A stretch of DNA of 64,000 nucleotides. It comes from Opisthorchis felineus. Lineage: Eukaryota; Platyhelminthes; Trematoda; Opisthorchiida; Opisthorchiidae. Numbering within the stretch: position 1 is the first letter of the stretch; each line of letters starts with the position of its first letter. Position numbers and translations under genes: made by a program. The notes below the pieces were generated by a model, which was given only the letters and a program-made list of their open reading frames with translations, was not told the origin of the DNA and did no database searches. The stretch is from NCBI GenBank assembly GCA_004794785.1, contig SJOL01001073.1:25069-89068 (forward strand). Reading direction: 5' to 3'. Positions 13,613 through 23,873 of this stretch are shown here, piece after piece.

Positions 13613-14056
13613 AAGGCACTACTCATAGGTTTGCTGAGGAATCTTCGACAGCCGACGACCGGTTTCGCCTTTCTTGGGGCTCATCAGGTAGGCACAGTTT
13701 CCGAGTTTCCGTCAACCTTATGTTCTGCTTGAACCCAGATTTCACGAAGTTAGCTGAATACATTCATTTGCATACCAATTTGGTTTTGACAAGAGACGCA
13801 CTTGGAACACAGCTTAATCGCTCGTTTATGATGTTCCCAGGCAACTGAGTGTGCTTCTCCAGGCCGCCCCATGTTTCAGTTGGTACGATATTCGAGATAT
13901 CGCGATACATGTATAGGCATCATACACTGCTCATAAGGTTGCTGAAAACTCTTCGAGAGCCCACGAACGCTTTCACTCTTCATAAACGAGAGATTTCGCT
14001 GGGTTTAAGGTAAATCTCCCGTCAAAACCAAATTGGTATGCAAATGAGTGTATTTG
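13613..14056 (-). mobile_element. Palindromic hammerhead-bearing repeat, copy A
   Basis: The left part is a full unit: CTCATAGG-type start, hammerhead (13651-13693, minus), then the block GAACCCAGATTTCACGAAG and an arm from about 13755 (TTTGCATACCAATTTGG) to 13834 (CGCTCGTTTATGATG). A middle segment follows (GGCCGCCCCATGTTTCAG, then GATATTCGAGATATCGCG). The right part carries a second, broken hammerhead half (13924-13978) and then the same arm inverted (CATAAACGAGAG ... AATTGGTATGCAAATGAG). The two arms can base-pair. The 45-kb copy has the same arrangement. Hammerhead motifs of this kind are known from Penelope-like elements and retrozymes, but no reverse transcriptase or GIY-YIG frame was seen, so the copy is non-autonomous or truncated. 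Confidence 0.7.
13651..13693 (-). ncRNA. Hammerhead ribozyme motif (best core in the window)
   Basis: On the minus strand the core is intact: CTGATGA, then helix II GCC/GGC closed by an 8-nt loop, then GAAA, then ACCGGTC with the expected cleavage after GTC. Helix I is GCCTAC pairing with GTCGGC (five of six pairs, one mismatch). Helix III would be only two base pairs in a monomer, but ACCGGT is self-complementary, so two RNA copies can form a six-pair helix. This is the dimeric type I architecture described for Penelope-like elements. Sequence alone suggests it may still cleave. Confidence 0.75.
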
Positions 14057-14426
14057 GAGGACAAAAAAGACACGTCCAACGTGGTTCTGCGGTCTTTGGA
14101 CCTCCCAATCCTTGGTATTCCTCTTGGTGTCCTTTGATGGACATCAAGACATCAACCACGTTGTTTCTCACGCTACTTCTATTTTAAAGCAAGCACGTGC
14201 AAGTTCGGAGACAAAAAACCAACCTGAATATCTGAATATCTTTCAGATACATACATTTCATATTCGCGAGAATTTTTGATTTTTCCGACCATTTCAATTT
14301 GAAGTAGGTTGTTTGATTCAAAATTGACGCCGGTTTGTGACTTTACACACTGGATGCTCCAATGATCCTAGTAATTTCCGGTGAGTGTTGGTTGAAGATG
14401 GTGACGAAGCTGTCACTGGGCTCTAG

Positions 14427-15205
14427 AGAGAGCGTCAGTTGTAACTGACCACTTGTGGAGTATTTCGATGGTGAACTTGATTTCGAGAAAGGCAGTTTCA
14501 GGGAGTACAGCATTCTCCAGCACCAGTGAGTTGGTCTTTGCACAGAGTGACAGTGGTATCTTGGTAAGGTGTGTTGCGTCAGAAATGAATTAAAAATACT
14601 TATGTGGAAGTGCGATTTCCGGTTATTTCAGATAACTAAACTCATTTGAATAAGTCCAGTGAAGATGCGCTGTAAATTTTCACTGAGAAACAGGCATTAT
14701 CATAGATAACCTAAGGCTGTTGACATTGTTCTGGGAACGACTGCAGATTTCTACGGTAAAATTACAAACAGTTTAAATCTGGCGGTTCCGACTTTCTGTC
14801 GTCCGATCTACTCAAGGGATGCGCTGATGTCGCTGAACCAGACAGCATCCTTCCACCCGATATTCCTGCTGGTGTCTTGCAAGGATAATGCCGAAGACAA
14901 AGTTTTGACTTACAGTTTGAATCAACAATCTCGTCAAATTGTTCACAGCTATGAAATGAAAACTGATCTGTCTGCAGGAAATTCACGCCAGTTTGGTGAT
15001 GAACAATCGAGGTCTGGCATGGATGCTGTTGTATTTTAGGTCCACAGGGTTGTTTCTCTGCTTGATGGAAGTGACGAGCCTGTCAGACTGGGGTATCTGG
15101 ATAGTCCAAAGCGCTTGGAAACATCGGTCGAGATGAATTGCTGCGGCTGCTGGCATAAATGTAACCTTACCAGAGTCTGCCCAAGTTTAGCCAGGACTGT
15201 TTAAA
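14427..15205. other. Coding-like region, strand and frames unresolved
   Basis: Strong RNY codon periodicity and several splice-flanked open pieces occur on both strands. On plus: 14427-14563 between CTGGGCTCTAG and GTAAGG, then 14772-14871 in matching phase, and a long frame 14709-15204 broken by one TAG. On minus: a piece at about 14917-14974 between TTTCCTGCAG and GTAAGT, followed by a possible 39-bp intron. RNY does not separate the strands and no domain could be named. It could be two exons of an unknown gene or a decayed coding relic. Confidence 0.25.
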
Positions 15206-15698
15206 CTACAAAATGTAATTTGTGGGCCCATATAGTATTCAGGTTACTATAATCTACTCTACGTTATCTCCTCTGAACCCAATTTCACCTACAAGAACAT
15301 GATCAAAATTCGATTTTCCTTCTGCCTGTACCGAAACCAACCGTAACTACGTTCTATCTTATACGGCCCTTCAGTCTTGTTGAAAACATTTTGACGATGA
15401 ATTGCCTGCGGCCAAGGCTCCTTCACTGATTAAAACCCTGGGTTTCGAAGTCATTAGATCCTTCTATATCTTAAATTATTTTAACGTGATTATTTAATAC
15501 TGCAATTTTATGCACCGAAAATTTACCCTCAGGGATACAAACGTTTTGGTGAGTTGAGCGTTGTGTCCACGAATTGAGTGATGATAAGCGTGGCGTCTTT
15601 TGTCTTTAACGCCATGCTCGAAACTGTGGAGAAGGTTTGCGTATGTCCATTCTCAATTCGAGCGGGAATTTTTGTCATATCGATCCTTCCCCCCAGCC

Positions 15699-15953
15699 TT
15701 ATTGAAGATCAGGTCCACTCGTCCATACTTTCTGACCCCTCCAGCTTGACTGAAAGACAAACTGCCCTCCATCTGATCTGATTAAAAAGCATCTTTTGAC
15801 GCCTTTTAGTGATGAAAAGTCAAGACTGGGGACAGAAACCAAATGGAAGGTATCCAAGTGGAGTTTCATAGCTTGACCGTTGATGCGGAAGTCCGCAATG
15901 TTAACCACTGGGCAACCCAGGAAGAGTCTTCCTCTCTTCGTCTGTGGAGCCAT
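15699..15953 (-). pseudogene. Possible LTR-retrotransposon protease remnant
   Basis: An 84-codon minus frame contains FRINGQAMKLHLDT, resembling the INGxxxxxxLDTG active-site region of retrotransposon aspartic proteases, but the glycine after LDT is replaced by F, so it would be inactive. Other candidate retroelement pieces lie close by on the same strand (16279-16560 and 16735-16880), in an order that does not match one intact element. The match is short and could be fortuitous. Confidence 0.3.
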
Positions 15954-16278
15954 ACAATTCTATCGTTCAAATTGTTTTTCCTGACTTTGTTTCGCATTCT
16001 TTACCATGGATAAACAATTCAAACAGTACCAGCGCCACTCGGTTCAGTGTTTCGCTTCCCATCTGATTGGTTAGCAGGCTAGTTTTTCTTTTGTTCGCTC
16101 TTTGGTACGAAAAAATTGAACGGCGTTGTGCTCTGCTCTTCCAAGTAATGCTGACAACTCTCTCGAAAGGCAGAACTTTCATCTTCCACAATTAGGCTGT
16201 TCAACTGTGTAGATTTTTAAATATGATAGAATTTCAAAAACTGTTTTTCAAGATGTTTTTAGATAAATATTTTCGATT

Positions 16279-16560
16279 CTACTTATACACAAATCTGCAA
16301 AACAATTTGGCTTTTACCGGAGGCTTACCTGGAAGCCAACTGATTCTCTCGTTTAGGATGTTCTTACAACGTTCGATTCTGTGTCTGCGACCCTCCACCC
16401 AATCATTACTTCGCAACAGCTTTATCCGATCTCCTTGTCTCACCTTGAAAATCAAGTTAAAATATAGCCTCTCAAAACGGGTGTTCTTCTGTTGTCGCCC
16501 TTCGAAGAGGAGATCTTTAAGAGCGTCCTTCAGTTGAACGTTAACCTCTTCAACTATCTG
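16279..16560 (-). pseudogene. Retroelement-like frame (possible integrase C-terminal end) running into a repeat arm
   Basis: A 94-codon minus frame without ATG contains a run of basic residues and FKVRQGDRIKLLRSND, similar to the GDxVxLxxxxxxG signature in the C-terminal domain of Ty3-type integrases. Its last third (16303-16361) is the arm of the hammerhead repeat family: minus text CATCCTAAACGAGAGAATC matches CATCATAAACGAGAGATTC at 45359. The frame therefore reads through the repeat arm. A weaker similar stretch (QKEY ...) lies at 16735-16880 with stops. Confidence 0.3.
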
Positions 16561-16734
16561 TTATTTCGACTGTGCATTTTATTGTGAACGTTTTGCGATG
16601 TAATAGTCCCCTCAAAGATGATTTCACTATTTATTTCTATTCGAAAGCTACGCCATTACAAATGCCCTCACTTTTTTCTGCTTAAATTGGTGTATTCCTT
16701 TTTCGTCTACATTCGCTCTTTTGCCATATCTTCT

Positions 16735-16880
16735 GGCCTACCTGGGATGGAATTTCGTGTCTTCAAACAAAACCTGAACCTCATTTTCCAGACTTGTCTC
16801 GTATCTCCATTTTCAGGCTTTAAAAGAATATTCTTTCTGTTTGCTCAAACTTTTGTTCACCTTAACTCAATGATGTCTGC
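16735..16880 (-). pseudogene. Second degenerate integrase-like block
   Basis: The minus strand reads SLSKQKEY followed by a stop and a further short open stretch. Upstream sequence is similar in order to 16440-16500 (CAGAAGAACACC ... AGACAAGGAGAT compare CAGAAAGAATATT ... GAGACAAGTCTGG). It is consistent with two decayed copies of one retroelement region, but the similarity is weak. Confidence 0.2.
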
Positions 16881-16914
16881 CCCTGCCTGTCCATTTAAAT
16901 CCCTCTTCATCTAG

Positions 16915-18836
16915 GCGCTACATTCTTGCAAGGGCAGTGTACATGTTTCAGTGTCAGTTATTTCTTTTTGCTCGTAACCTGACCACCCAACAACCGACAA
17001 AATACCCCCGATTTCAGACAGTGTTTTCAACTTAATCGCTTGTTTTGTGTTTCTCCTGGGCCAACATTCGTCGGTAACCCCGTTTATGATGAGAACACGC
17101 TGAAAGCAAGGATGGTCCAATAAATTCATCGATATAATGATCGTATTTGTCCGATTGCGAGCCATATAGGACGCATCTTTGTTACGATTTTTATTGTACA
17201 AAGAGTACGCCACATTTGATGGGGTTCACGACTGATAGAATTCGGCAATGGATGGTTCTTTACTAATTGCAACTGAATGTGTATTGTAGTGATTAGCCAT
17301 ATGATATGACCAACTTAGAGTGAATTGCCATACTGTACGAAAAATGTTTGCAACATGAGCGTAATTTTTCTCTTGGGTCTGTAAACAAATTGTTTGTCAG
17401 CAGGTTCTAAGCATATGTATCAAGCACTCTCAGAGTGTTGAAAGTGTGCTGTTGTTTGAAAAGTTTATGTTGTTGAGGAAGCTTGCCGATGAAATTGGTG
17501 TTAGGTAACACTTTGTCTTGAAAGGAGTCGAATCTGCATAGCTAATGTTTCAGCTAGATTTGTTTCAACGAATAAAGTTGAAGTAGATATCTTTCTTTGA
17601 ATCGAAGCTTATCAGTCTGGACAAGAAAGCTGACTTCATGTTGAACTATTCTTGTCGTATCTATAGGCCAAACGCGTCTACGAAACTACGTCTCCATATT
17701 TCCGTGATTATTTAAGTGTCCGGGCTGACCAGAACAAATCACAACCGCACACTTAGCTAAACATACATGCTACATAAATCAGGGTGAAACTACAAAACTG
17801 CCAAATCTTGCTCTACCTGCTTAAAATGCTTAAACATGCTATCTTGATCAAAGAAGAGATATACCTAGGAGGTACCGGCTGGACATCACCCATTCTCAGC
17901 CACGTATTCTTCTGGTTCATAATGGGGATGCTCTGAACTGCAGCAAAAAAACTGCGTTTCAGCCTTACTGTGTACTCCATTTTGTGCGCACATGAACCAC
18001 CAACCGTAGCCCAATTAGTTTCAAGAAAGGCCTGTGGGTGAAAACGGGCCCGACCACACGGCGAGTCGAATAAAAATCCTGACTGGTAGGTAAGCTAGCC
18101 ACTCTGCTAACTACTGATAACTAATGAGTAGTTAAAAAGTGAAACATCCAGGTTCATTTGACAGGTGCTGCAGCTAAAACGTGTGCAGTGTCAGTATTCA
18201 TAAGATTAATACGATATCTATACACCTCCCTCTCTTTCGAACTGTCTGCTCCATGCCATAATTAATCCTTATCTGTTACAGACTAGCCGAAATAAGTGTT
18301 TCAGGATAGAAGGGAAGGCTCGAACGGGAATGCTTTGAATTCAGATTCTTCATTTCAGTTGGCCTGTATTTTTTAATCACCAACCAATATCGGGGTCCTC
18401 ATTTTGCGTACCACATAGCCTAGCAAAGCTAGCTTTGGTGCATTAGCAACGTGATTGGTGGGAGAAACCCCCGGATCTTGATAAAATTAGTCGCCGATTA
18501 GCCTGTCTTCCCTAAAACACTAACCGCTTGGATAGTCAGCTGGCCAAATCTACATGTGGATTTAGAAGCCCAAGGATAGGGCCCCCTCTCCCCTGGACAA
18601 AATAGGATTTAAAACGTCGTAAGATACAGATTCAGTAGGTTACAGCTCATGCCAGCTTGCTGATAGGTTTGTCATTTATAAGAATAAAAACAGATAATGA
18701 ACGCTCCCATTCTCAAATGCCAGGACAGCGATAGTCAAAGCAATGCAATGGGTGCAACGAAGTCAAAAAGATGGGGAACCCCGTTTGGTTATCCACCGGT
18801 AACTAATTGGTTCACTTCAGCAATGAGGTGACTTAG
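16915..18836. other. No supportable gene
   Basis: A 100-codon minus frame (16911-17213) has no splice context or domain. At 18000-18120 the minus strand has a faint tRNA-like piece (GTTAGCAGAGTGGCTAGC). At 18790-18836 the sequence looks like the short intron preceding the gene at 18837 (GTAACTAATTGG ... GTGACTTAG). Confidence 0.35.
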
Positions 18837-19013
18837 GCACGTTGGTATACGCTATATTGTGTTCTGCACCAGATGCGTATTTGTGCGGGGAAATTTTTGT
18901 GAATCTGTGCGATGCCTTTTGGATGCTGCACGATTGGGTTGGTTATTATTCTATTTCAAGAGGAAATCCAAGGAGGATAATGCTCCTGGTAGTGTGTAGA
19001 ATACATTCTGCTG
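18837..19013 (+). CDS. Exon of an unidentified plus-strand gene (18.8-19.4 kb)
   Basis: This exon runs from an acceptor ending GTGACTTAG to the donor G|GTAAGC. It has two leading bases, 58 codons and one trailing base. The peptide includes LCDAFWMLHDWVGYYSISRG and a hydrophobic stretch (RRIMLLVVC). The 63-bp intron that follows joins it in phase to 19077-19250. No protein family was recognised. A possible preceding exon ends at CCACC G|GTAACT near 18801. Short introns of this size are typical of flatworm genes. Confidence 0.5.
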
Positions 19014-19076
19014 GTAAGCATCAAGGAAAGGAATATATTAACCTATTCTAGCCGTGGACAGATACTCCTCTTTCAG

Positions 19077-19250
19077 ATGAAGGGAAAACGGACTTTTGTT
19101 TGGGAACCAGTTTCAAAGTTTTGCGGCTGAAAAGACTCTCCTCAAAGTGCGGCGAAGCTTCTGTTCAGCATATTGCGCTGCATATCACACCTCAACGGAG
19201 GCCTAACGCTCGCGCTGATAACAACATTGGGTTTCTTGATGTAATCATCT
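19077..19250 (+). CDS. Second exon of the 18.8-19.4 kb gene
   Basis: The acceptor is a near-consensus ATACTCCTCTTTCAG and the donor is GTAAGT, both strong. The frame is open for 57 codons with one extra base at each junction, and the antisense frame in the same codon register is full of stops, which fixes the strand. There is no ATG near its start, so an ATG-based ORF search misses it. The peptide is basic and polar (FKVLRLKRLSSKCGEASVQH, then TPQRRPNARADNN). Function unknown. Confidence 0.55.
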
Positions 19251-19360
19251 GTAAGTGACTCAAGATAAGGAGTAAAGTTGAGTGCCCGCGGTCTAGTACA
19301 TCTTCAGGGCAGATTTTTCGTTCTCTGCACGGCTGTGGGTTGTTTAGGCTTTCATTTTAG

Positions 19361-19419
19361 CGCTATTCATTTCACCTTCAGAGTTGAATATTGGAAAAGC
19401 CTTGATGAATTGCTGTTGA
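19361..19419 (+). CDS. Probable last exon of the 18.8-19.4 kb gene
   Basis: After the GTAAGT donor at 19251 the first acceptor that keeps the frame open is GGCTTTCATTTTAG. It gives two leading bases and LFISPSELNIGKALMNCC before TGA. The alternative acceptor ACCTTCAG at 19380 gives the same end. The phase fits the preceding exon, but the exon is short and unsupported by any domain. Confidence 0.3.
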
Positions 19420-20073
19420 AAATTTCATTTCGACCCCATCAGATAAAAAACCTGGAATATTACGGCTAAATATCGGTGATAAAGTGGCGCCTTTCCGTGT
19501 TTTTGACAGTTGCGAATTCAGTTTCGAAACTGTCAATTAACATTGACCTCCGTAGCGAGCCCACGGTGAATTCTGCTTGTAGACCACGTTATAGGGAGAT
19601 ACACGGCAAACGGTCGTCGACGGAGTCTCTAGCCATTTGGTGATTTGTAACCAAAAATCGACCGTCTAAGCTGAATTAAGCATATGACCAGTTTCAGTCA
19701 AAGGACGTCAGTAAATAGGGAAGTTGTGCCAAGTGAACCCACATAGGAGTCTTCTGGCCCCCGGTCTTCTATCGAATCAACGAAAGAGTGTATCGTGGGG
19801 TAAATTTGACCAATTTCCTGGCTACTGATTCTGTGTGGTTTTTTGATAGGCTAGTTATAGTTAGGTTGTGAGCAAACCCTGTAGGACTGACATTCTCGTA
19901 AGCTGTTTTGGAGATTGGCTCATTTGTTTACACGCCCTTGAAGCAGGTGATTACCTGCTGTCCTGTAGTCGTCTGACTCGACTTCATTGTAATGACCCGA
20001 ATGTCCGTCATTTTTCACCGAAACTAAACTGACTCCTTTGCCAGGACGCACAATTTCGTACAGAATTACTTAC

Positions 20074-20119
20074 TTGGCAATCCATGTGCTTATCTGTCCC
20101 AAGGATACTGTAGTTGGCA
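20074..20119 (-). CDS. Candidate 46-bp exon
   Basis: On the minus strand the acceptor AACTTCCCTTTCAG is followed by one base and 15 codons (ANYSILGTDKHMDCQ), then the strong donor GTAAGT. Codon periodicity is good but there is no neighbouring exon in matching phase that I could identify. It may belong to a longer minus-strand gene or be coincidence. Confidence 0.25.
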
Positions 20120-21593
20120 CTGAAAGGGAAGTTTTGATGACATGTTGTTTGAATCTGACTCGAAATGCTGCAGACGGTTTATGTTAGTTGAGGACAGTTG
20201 TCAGATTCGCCTATGAGAATTTTCAAATTGCGTTTCGACAGGAAGACGAGTGTCTTAGCGACAAGCTACACGAGACTTGCAACTAGTGCTTCAGACATAT
20301 GTCTAGATCCTGTGTTTGATACATTCCGGTTTGTAGACTCAGAACTGAACCGAAGACTTTTATTCGATGTAAACTCGCTGTTTATCCTTGTGCTGTTAAT
20401 CAATACTCCAGTTATCTGCGTACTTTTATCGAGAGAAGCAAATGTCAATGCTGATTTAATATGCAGTTAATGTTCAGTGGCCCCTTTCTGGGTGGAAAAC
20501 GTACTCTGAGATATTCGTGCAATTTTGTTCAGACATACACCTATTTTGCTGAGGTGCACGGCATTATCATTCAAACCGGTGACGATCAAAGGAAGGAACT
20601 CGTCTGATAAGCAACTTCTGTCCCTCATGTTCCAGTATTGCAAGACGTTTTACCCGTCCCCCAAAACCTCTGGTCAACACCCTTAGTGGCTTTCTATTCC
20701 CCATTATCCTCAACATAGTTGCCTTAGAAACTTCGCTATGAGGTACCTAGATGCGATCTGTGCTGATCCGCTGCGTTCAAGTTGATTTGCTTTCGGGGAT
20801 ACCGTTATATCCCTTCACATCATTAGCTTGGCAGGAATCGTGCTTTACTTTACTTACGAAGAAGTAACATAATGGTGAGCTAGCCCATTGAGATGTGAGA
20901 AGAAAGCCCCGCTTTTCCACGTTGATGAACACGATTCAGATGGAGAACTTCGTAAGGTCCAAGCTGCAGTCTTCGAGTCAATAATCAGTCAATAATCATG
21001 GTCAGGTGTAATTCTGGCTCAATCAATCACTGATGAGTGTTGGACGTGCGCCCTTGAAAGTACGCCTTTTAGTCATGGGCACAAATTTCTATCCCAACAA
21101 GTGCTAAAGCCTGCAACCACTGTTACGTGCTCTCAGCTATCCATAAACCTGTAGATTATCTGACGGTTACCAGTACAGATGTGTTTGTTGTCGGGCCGCT
21201 TGAAGAATTACAACAGCACATCCTCCGCGACGGAATGTTCGGGAACACAAGGATGCCTAACTGCGGGGTCATAATTCCACTTAAATCTTTTACACTTGTT
21301 CCCCCCGAACCAGCATTCCCACATCCGCTAAGTTACGTTTGGTAGTACTTTTGTGATTGATTAGCTCACCAATTTCGGCACAGTTCACTATAAGGCAGTG
21401 AGGCAATGGTAAACTAACCCAGCCGCCGATGCATAAATTGTGCAGACGCTCCGTTAAATTTCATATGACCAGTGAGTATGCAAAAGCCGAGAATTATTAC
21501 TTATGAAAAGGATGTTGTATACACCCTGGCCACTGGAGGTGCCAAGTATAATTGCAGAGTGCACATCTGGGGAAGAATTTTCCGTGTCAGTAG

Positions 21594-21782
21594 AATCACA
21601 CTTCTGCTGCCGTGGAAGCTGATGCAGATTTCAACAGTACGCTGCTAAATCGGCTCCTCGCTTTACTGAACGACCCCGACGTCGTGTTAGGTGGGAGTAC
21701 TCCGGCACTTCCTGGCCTGGATCCACCGGAAACACTCGATGTAGGAACTGATACACGAGGATTTGTCAGACTCGTTGGTTGA
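21594..21782 (+). CDS. Candidate terminal exon, strand uncertain
   Basis: After the acceptor TTTTCCGTGTCAGTAG the plus strand is open for 62 codons to TGA with strong RNY periodicity and an acidic, leucine-rich composition (FNSTLLNRLLALLNDPDVV). The minus strand over the same bases is also open (21596-21856) and reads a Ser/Gly/Pro-rich, basic tail preceded by ACATCCTGAAG. Only one can be real; neither matches a family I recognise. Confidence 0.25.
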   Translation, partial: NHTSAAVEADADFNSTLLNRLLALLNDPDVVLGGSTPALPGLDPPETLDVGTDTRGFVRLVG

Positions 21783-22394
21783 GGTGCGGAACCTGTTGTC
21801 AGTCGATTTCTTTTGCCTGTCGGACCAGTAGCTTTTGGGGAACGACTTCGTTTCATTGCTCTTGCGGTTGCCTTCAGGATGTTTGGAAATACGGGCAGAA
21901 TTTACAAATAACCAGAAGATGCTTTAAAGTAAGCTAGTATGAAGAAGAAACTGAACAAAGCAACAGCTAGATTGGGAGCGAATTACAACCTGAACGAATT
22001 TATACGCACTAGTGGTGTCCGAATCACAAACAGGGTGCATTTCGGAAACCAGTCTTGGACAGATCACTGAGATACTATCGTTGGACTATGTTGTTGTTGA
22101 ATTGGTCTGTGACATACTGTTTAAAAAAATTAATCTGGAGTGGTGCCAACTAAATGCACTGCGTCCAATTGGAACATGAGAAAAGGACACCAAAAATAAC
22201 AACCGAAAATGCACTTCCGTTCAACTGTAGTGGCTTCTATGAGAGAAAAGTTGGTGGGCTAGCGACAGTTGCCGTAGCAACTGAGGTGCTTCACTTTCAG
22301 CGGCCTGGACGTCATTGTTTTCATAGTGGTGTTTATTGCTTTGGAGAATCAAATGCACGACAGTGCTGATCAATAAGTTAATTTCATAGAGATT

Positions 22395-22785
22395 TTGCGT
22401 AGAGATTTGGTTTTCACGGGAGACTCACCTGGAACCAAGCTGAATAGCTAGTTTATGGTATCCCCTCCGTGGAAACCAAATTGGATACAGATGAGTGTAT
22501 TAGTCGAATACTCATAAGGCTGCTGAAAACCCTTCGACAGCCCACGAGAGGTTCAGCTGCGACTCAATAGGGTCTGCAGTTAAAACTGAATAAGTGTGCT
22601 GATCAGATGGTGGGCAAATTTCGTGTAATTTGGGTTCAAGTGGGACATAATGCTAACCGAAACTCGGAGACTGCGCCTACCTGATGAGTCAGCCCCAAGA
22701 ATAGCGAAACCGGTCGCTGGCTGTCGACGTGTTTTGAGCAACTTTATGAGCAGTGTATTACGTGTATAGTTTAAGTTCAGACTAT
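22395..22785 (+). mobile_element. Hammerhead-bearing repeat, copy B (22.4 kb)
   Basis: From left to right there is an arm (TTTGGTTTTCACGGGAGAC ... AGCTGAATAGCTAG), a remnant of the inverted arm (AAACCAAATTGGATACAGATG), a minus-sense hammerhead half (CTCATAAGGCTGCTGAAAAC ... GACAGCCCACGAG), then a plus-sense unit with a full hammerhead (22675-22721) and the terminal block ATGAGCAGTGTATTACGTG. The two hammerhead sequences face in opposite directions, as expected for a shortened version of the palindromic form at 13.6 and 45.0 kb. Confidence 0.65.
22675..22721 (+). ncRNA. Hammerhead ribozyme motif with altered helix II
   Basis: Core elements are present: GCCTAC, CTGATGA, CGAAAC, CGGTC and GCTGGC. 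The segment between CTGATGA and CGAAAC is longer than in the 13.6-kb copy because of extra bases (GTCAGCCCCAAGAATAG), which weakens helix II. Helix I keeps four of six pairs. The ACCGGT helix III is intact. The motif is recognisable but likely slower or inactive. Confidence 0.6.
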
Positions 22786-23301
22786 CTTAACTTGCAGCAA
22801 GACATATTAGGCACTACCTGAGGTGCACGTGCTTGACAAGCAAGTGTGGATGAATAAACGTCCGTTACGGTGACCAGAGACAGTGAGTGCAAATTGTGCG
22901 TTTGTAGTGATGAATACTGATTGTGGATTTTATGCACAAGGTGGAGCGCGGGAACCAATCAAAATGTACTAGGAATATTGACTATTTTTTAAAAACAAAT
23001 TTGCACTCCGCAACGGTGAATCGATCGGTGGTCAGCAGACAGTCAATTGGCACAACCGTTTATCTGGTGGCTTCCTACCAGATTGCAATGCTTGTGGCTG
23101 TCCTGAGCCAGATAAGTTTAACGAATGAGGAGAATCGGATAAGGCAGCTACGGTTACCTATACCCGGCACTCACCTTGCCGCAAAGGACGTCCCGCCGAC
23201 ACCTGCGTACTAGCATGTGTGTCTGTGTGAATATTCGAACCTGACCAACTTACACATGCGCGTTCGTATCCTGTTTGTTGAGCCTGCCTTGAATTGTTTA
23301 C

Positions 23302-23467
23302 TCATGGGTTCCGTGTGATCGTCCCGCCCATCAGAATCACGAGACTGTCGTCAGAAGTGGCGACCGCAACCCACACTACCGAGCCAACATTCCGCTCACC
23401 GCTGTTTGGTGTGCGGTGTTGACACTGCACTATGCCGGTCAGTGACAAACTTGTGCACTTGTTGACG
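23302..23467 (-). CDS. Terminal exon of a minus-strand gene (23.3-24.1 kb)
   Basis: The exon begins after GACGTTCGCAG, has one leading base, and is open for 54 codons to TGA. Codon periodicity is strong. The peptide contains SGERNVGSVVWVAVATSDD followed by SLVILMGG, which could be a strand-rich segment of a beta-propeller, but this is only an impression. It is separated from the preceding exon by a 44-bp intron. Function unknown. Confidence 0.45.
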
Positions 23468-23511
23468 CTGCGAACGTCGACAATTGGGGTTTGTTGTATA
23501 AAATTACTTAC

Positions 23512-23593
23512 CCTTGTGTAAATAGTACCGTAGAATTTCGAACCCAATTCTTCCGTTTGATACTCGCGTCATTCAAAATTCCGTATCGGGAAC
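23512..23593 (-). CDS. Internal exon of the 23.3-24.1 kb gene
   Basis: The exon runs from the acceptor AATTCAGCTGTTCAG to the donor AAGG|GTAAGT, with two leading bases, 26 codons (SRYGILNDASIKRKNWVRN ...) and two trailing bases. The phase fits both neighbours: 23874-23940 ends with one base, 23302-23467 begins with one. The following intron is 44 bp. Confidence 0.45.
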
Positions 23594-23873
23594 CTGAACA
23601 GCTGAATTATCACGCCTGAGCCGGAAAATATGTCCGAACGAACGTGTATACTCTGCAGGACAATCTTCGATCAATATAAGTGGTTGCGAGAGTTGTAGAG
23701 TTCACATTCACGTTGTTCTCACTTGAACAGCCCTACTTCTGTCTTGGCCCTCACCTCTCATGTAATACGTCCGCTGATCAAGCGCCCCCTGTGGCCAACG
23801 ATACGCACTGCTAATGTGCTCTAATATACGCGACAATCGAGTGGAGTGTTTCATCTATCTGGTGTGGACTCAC

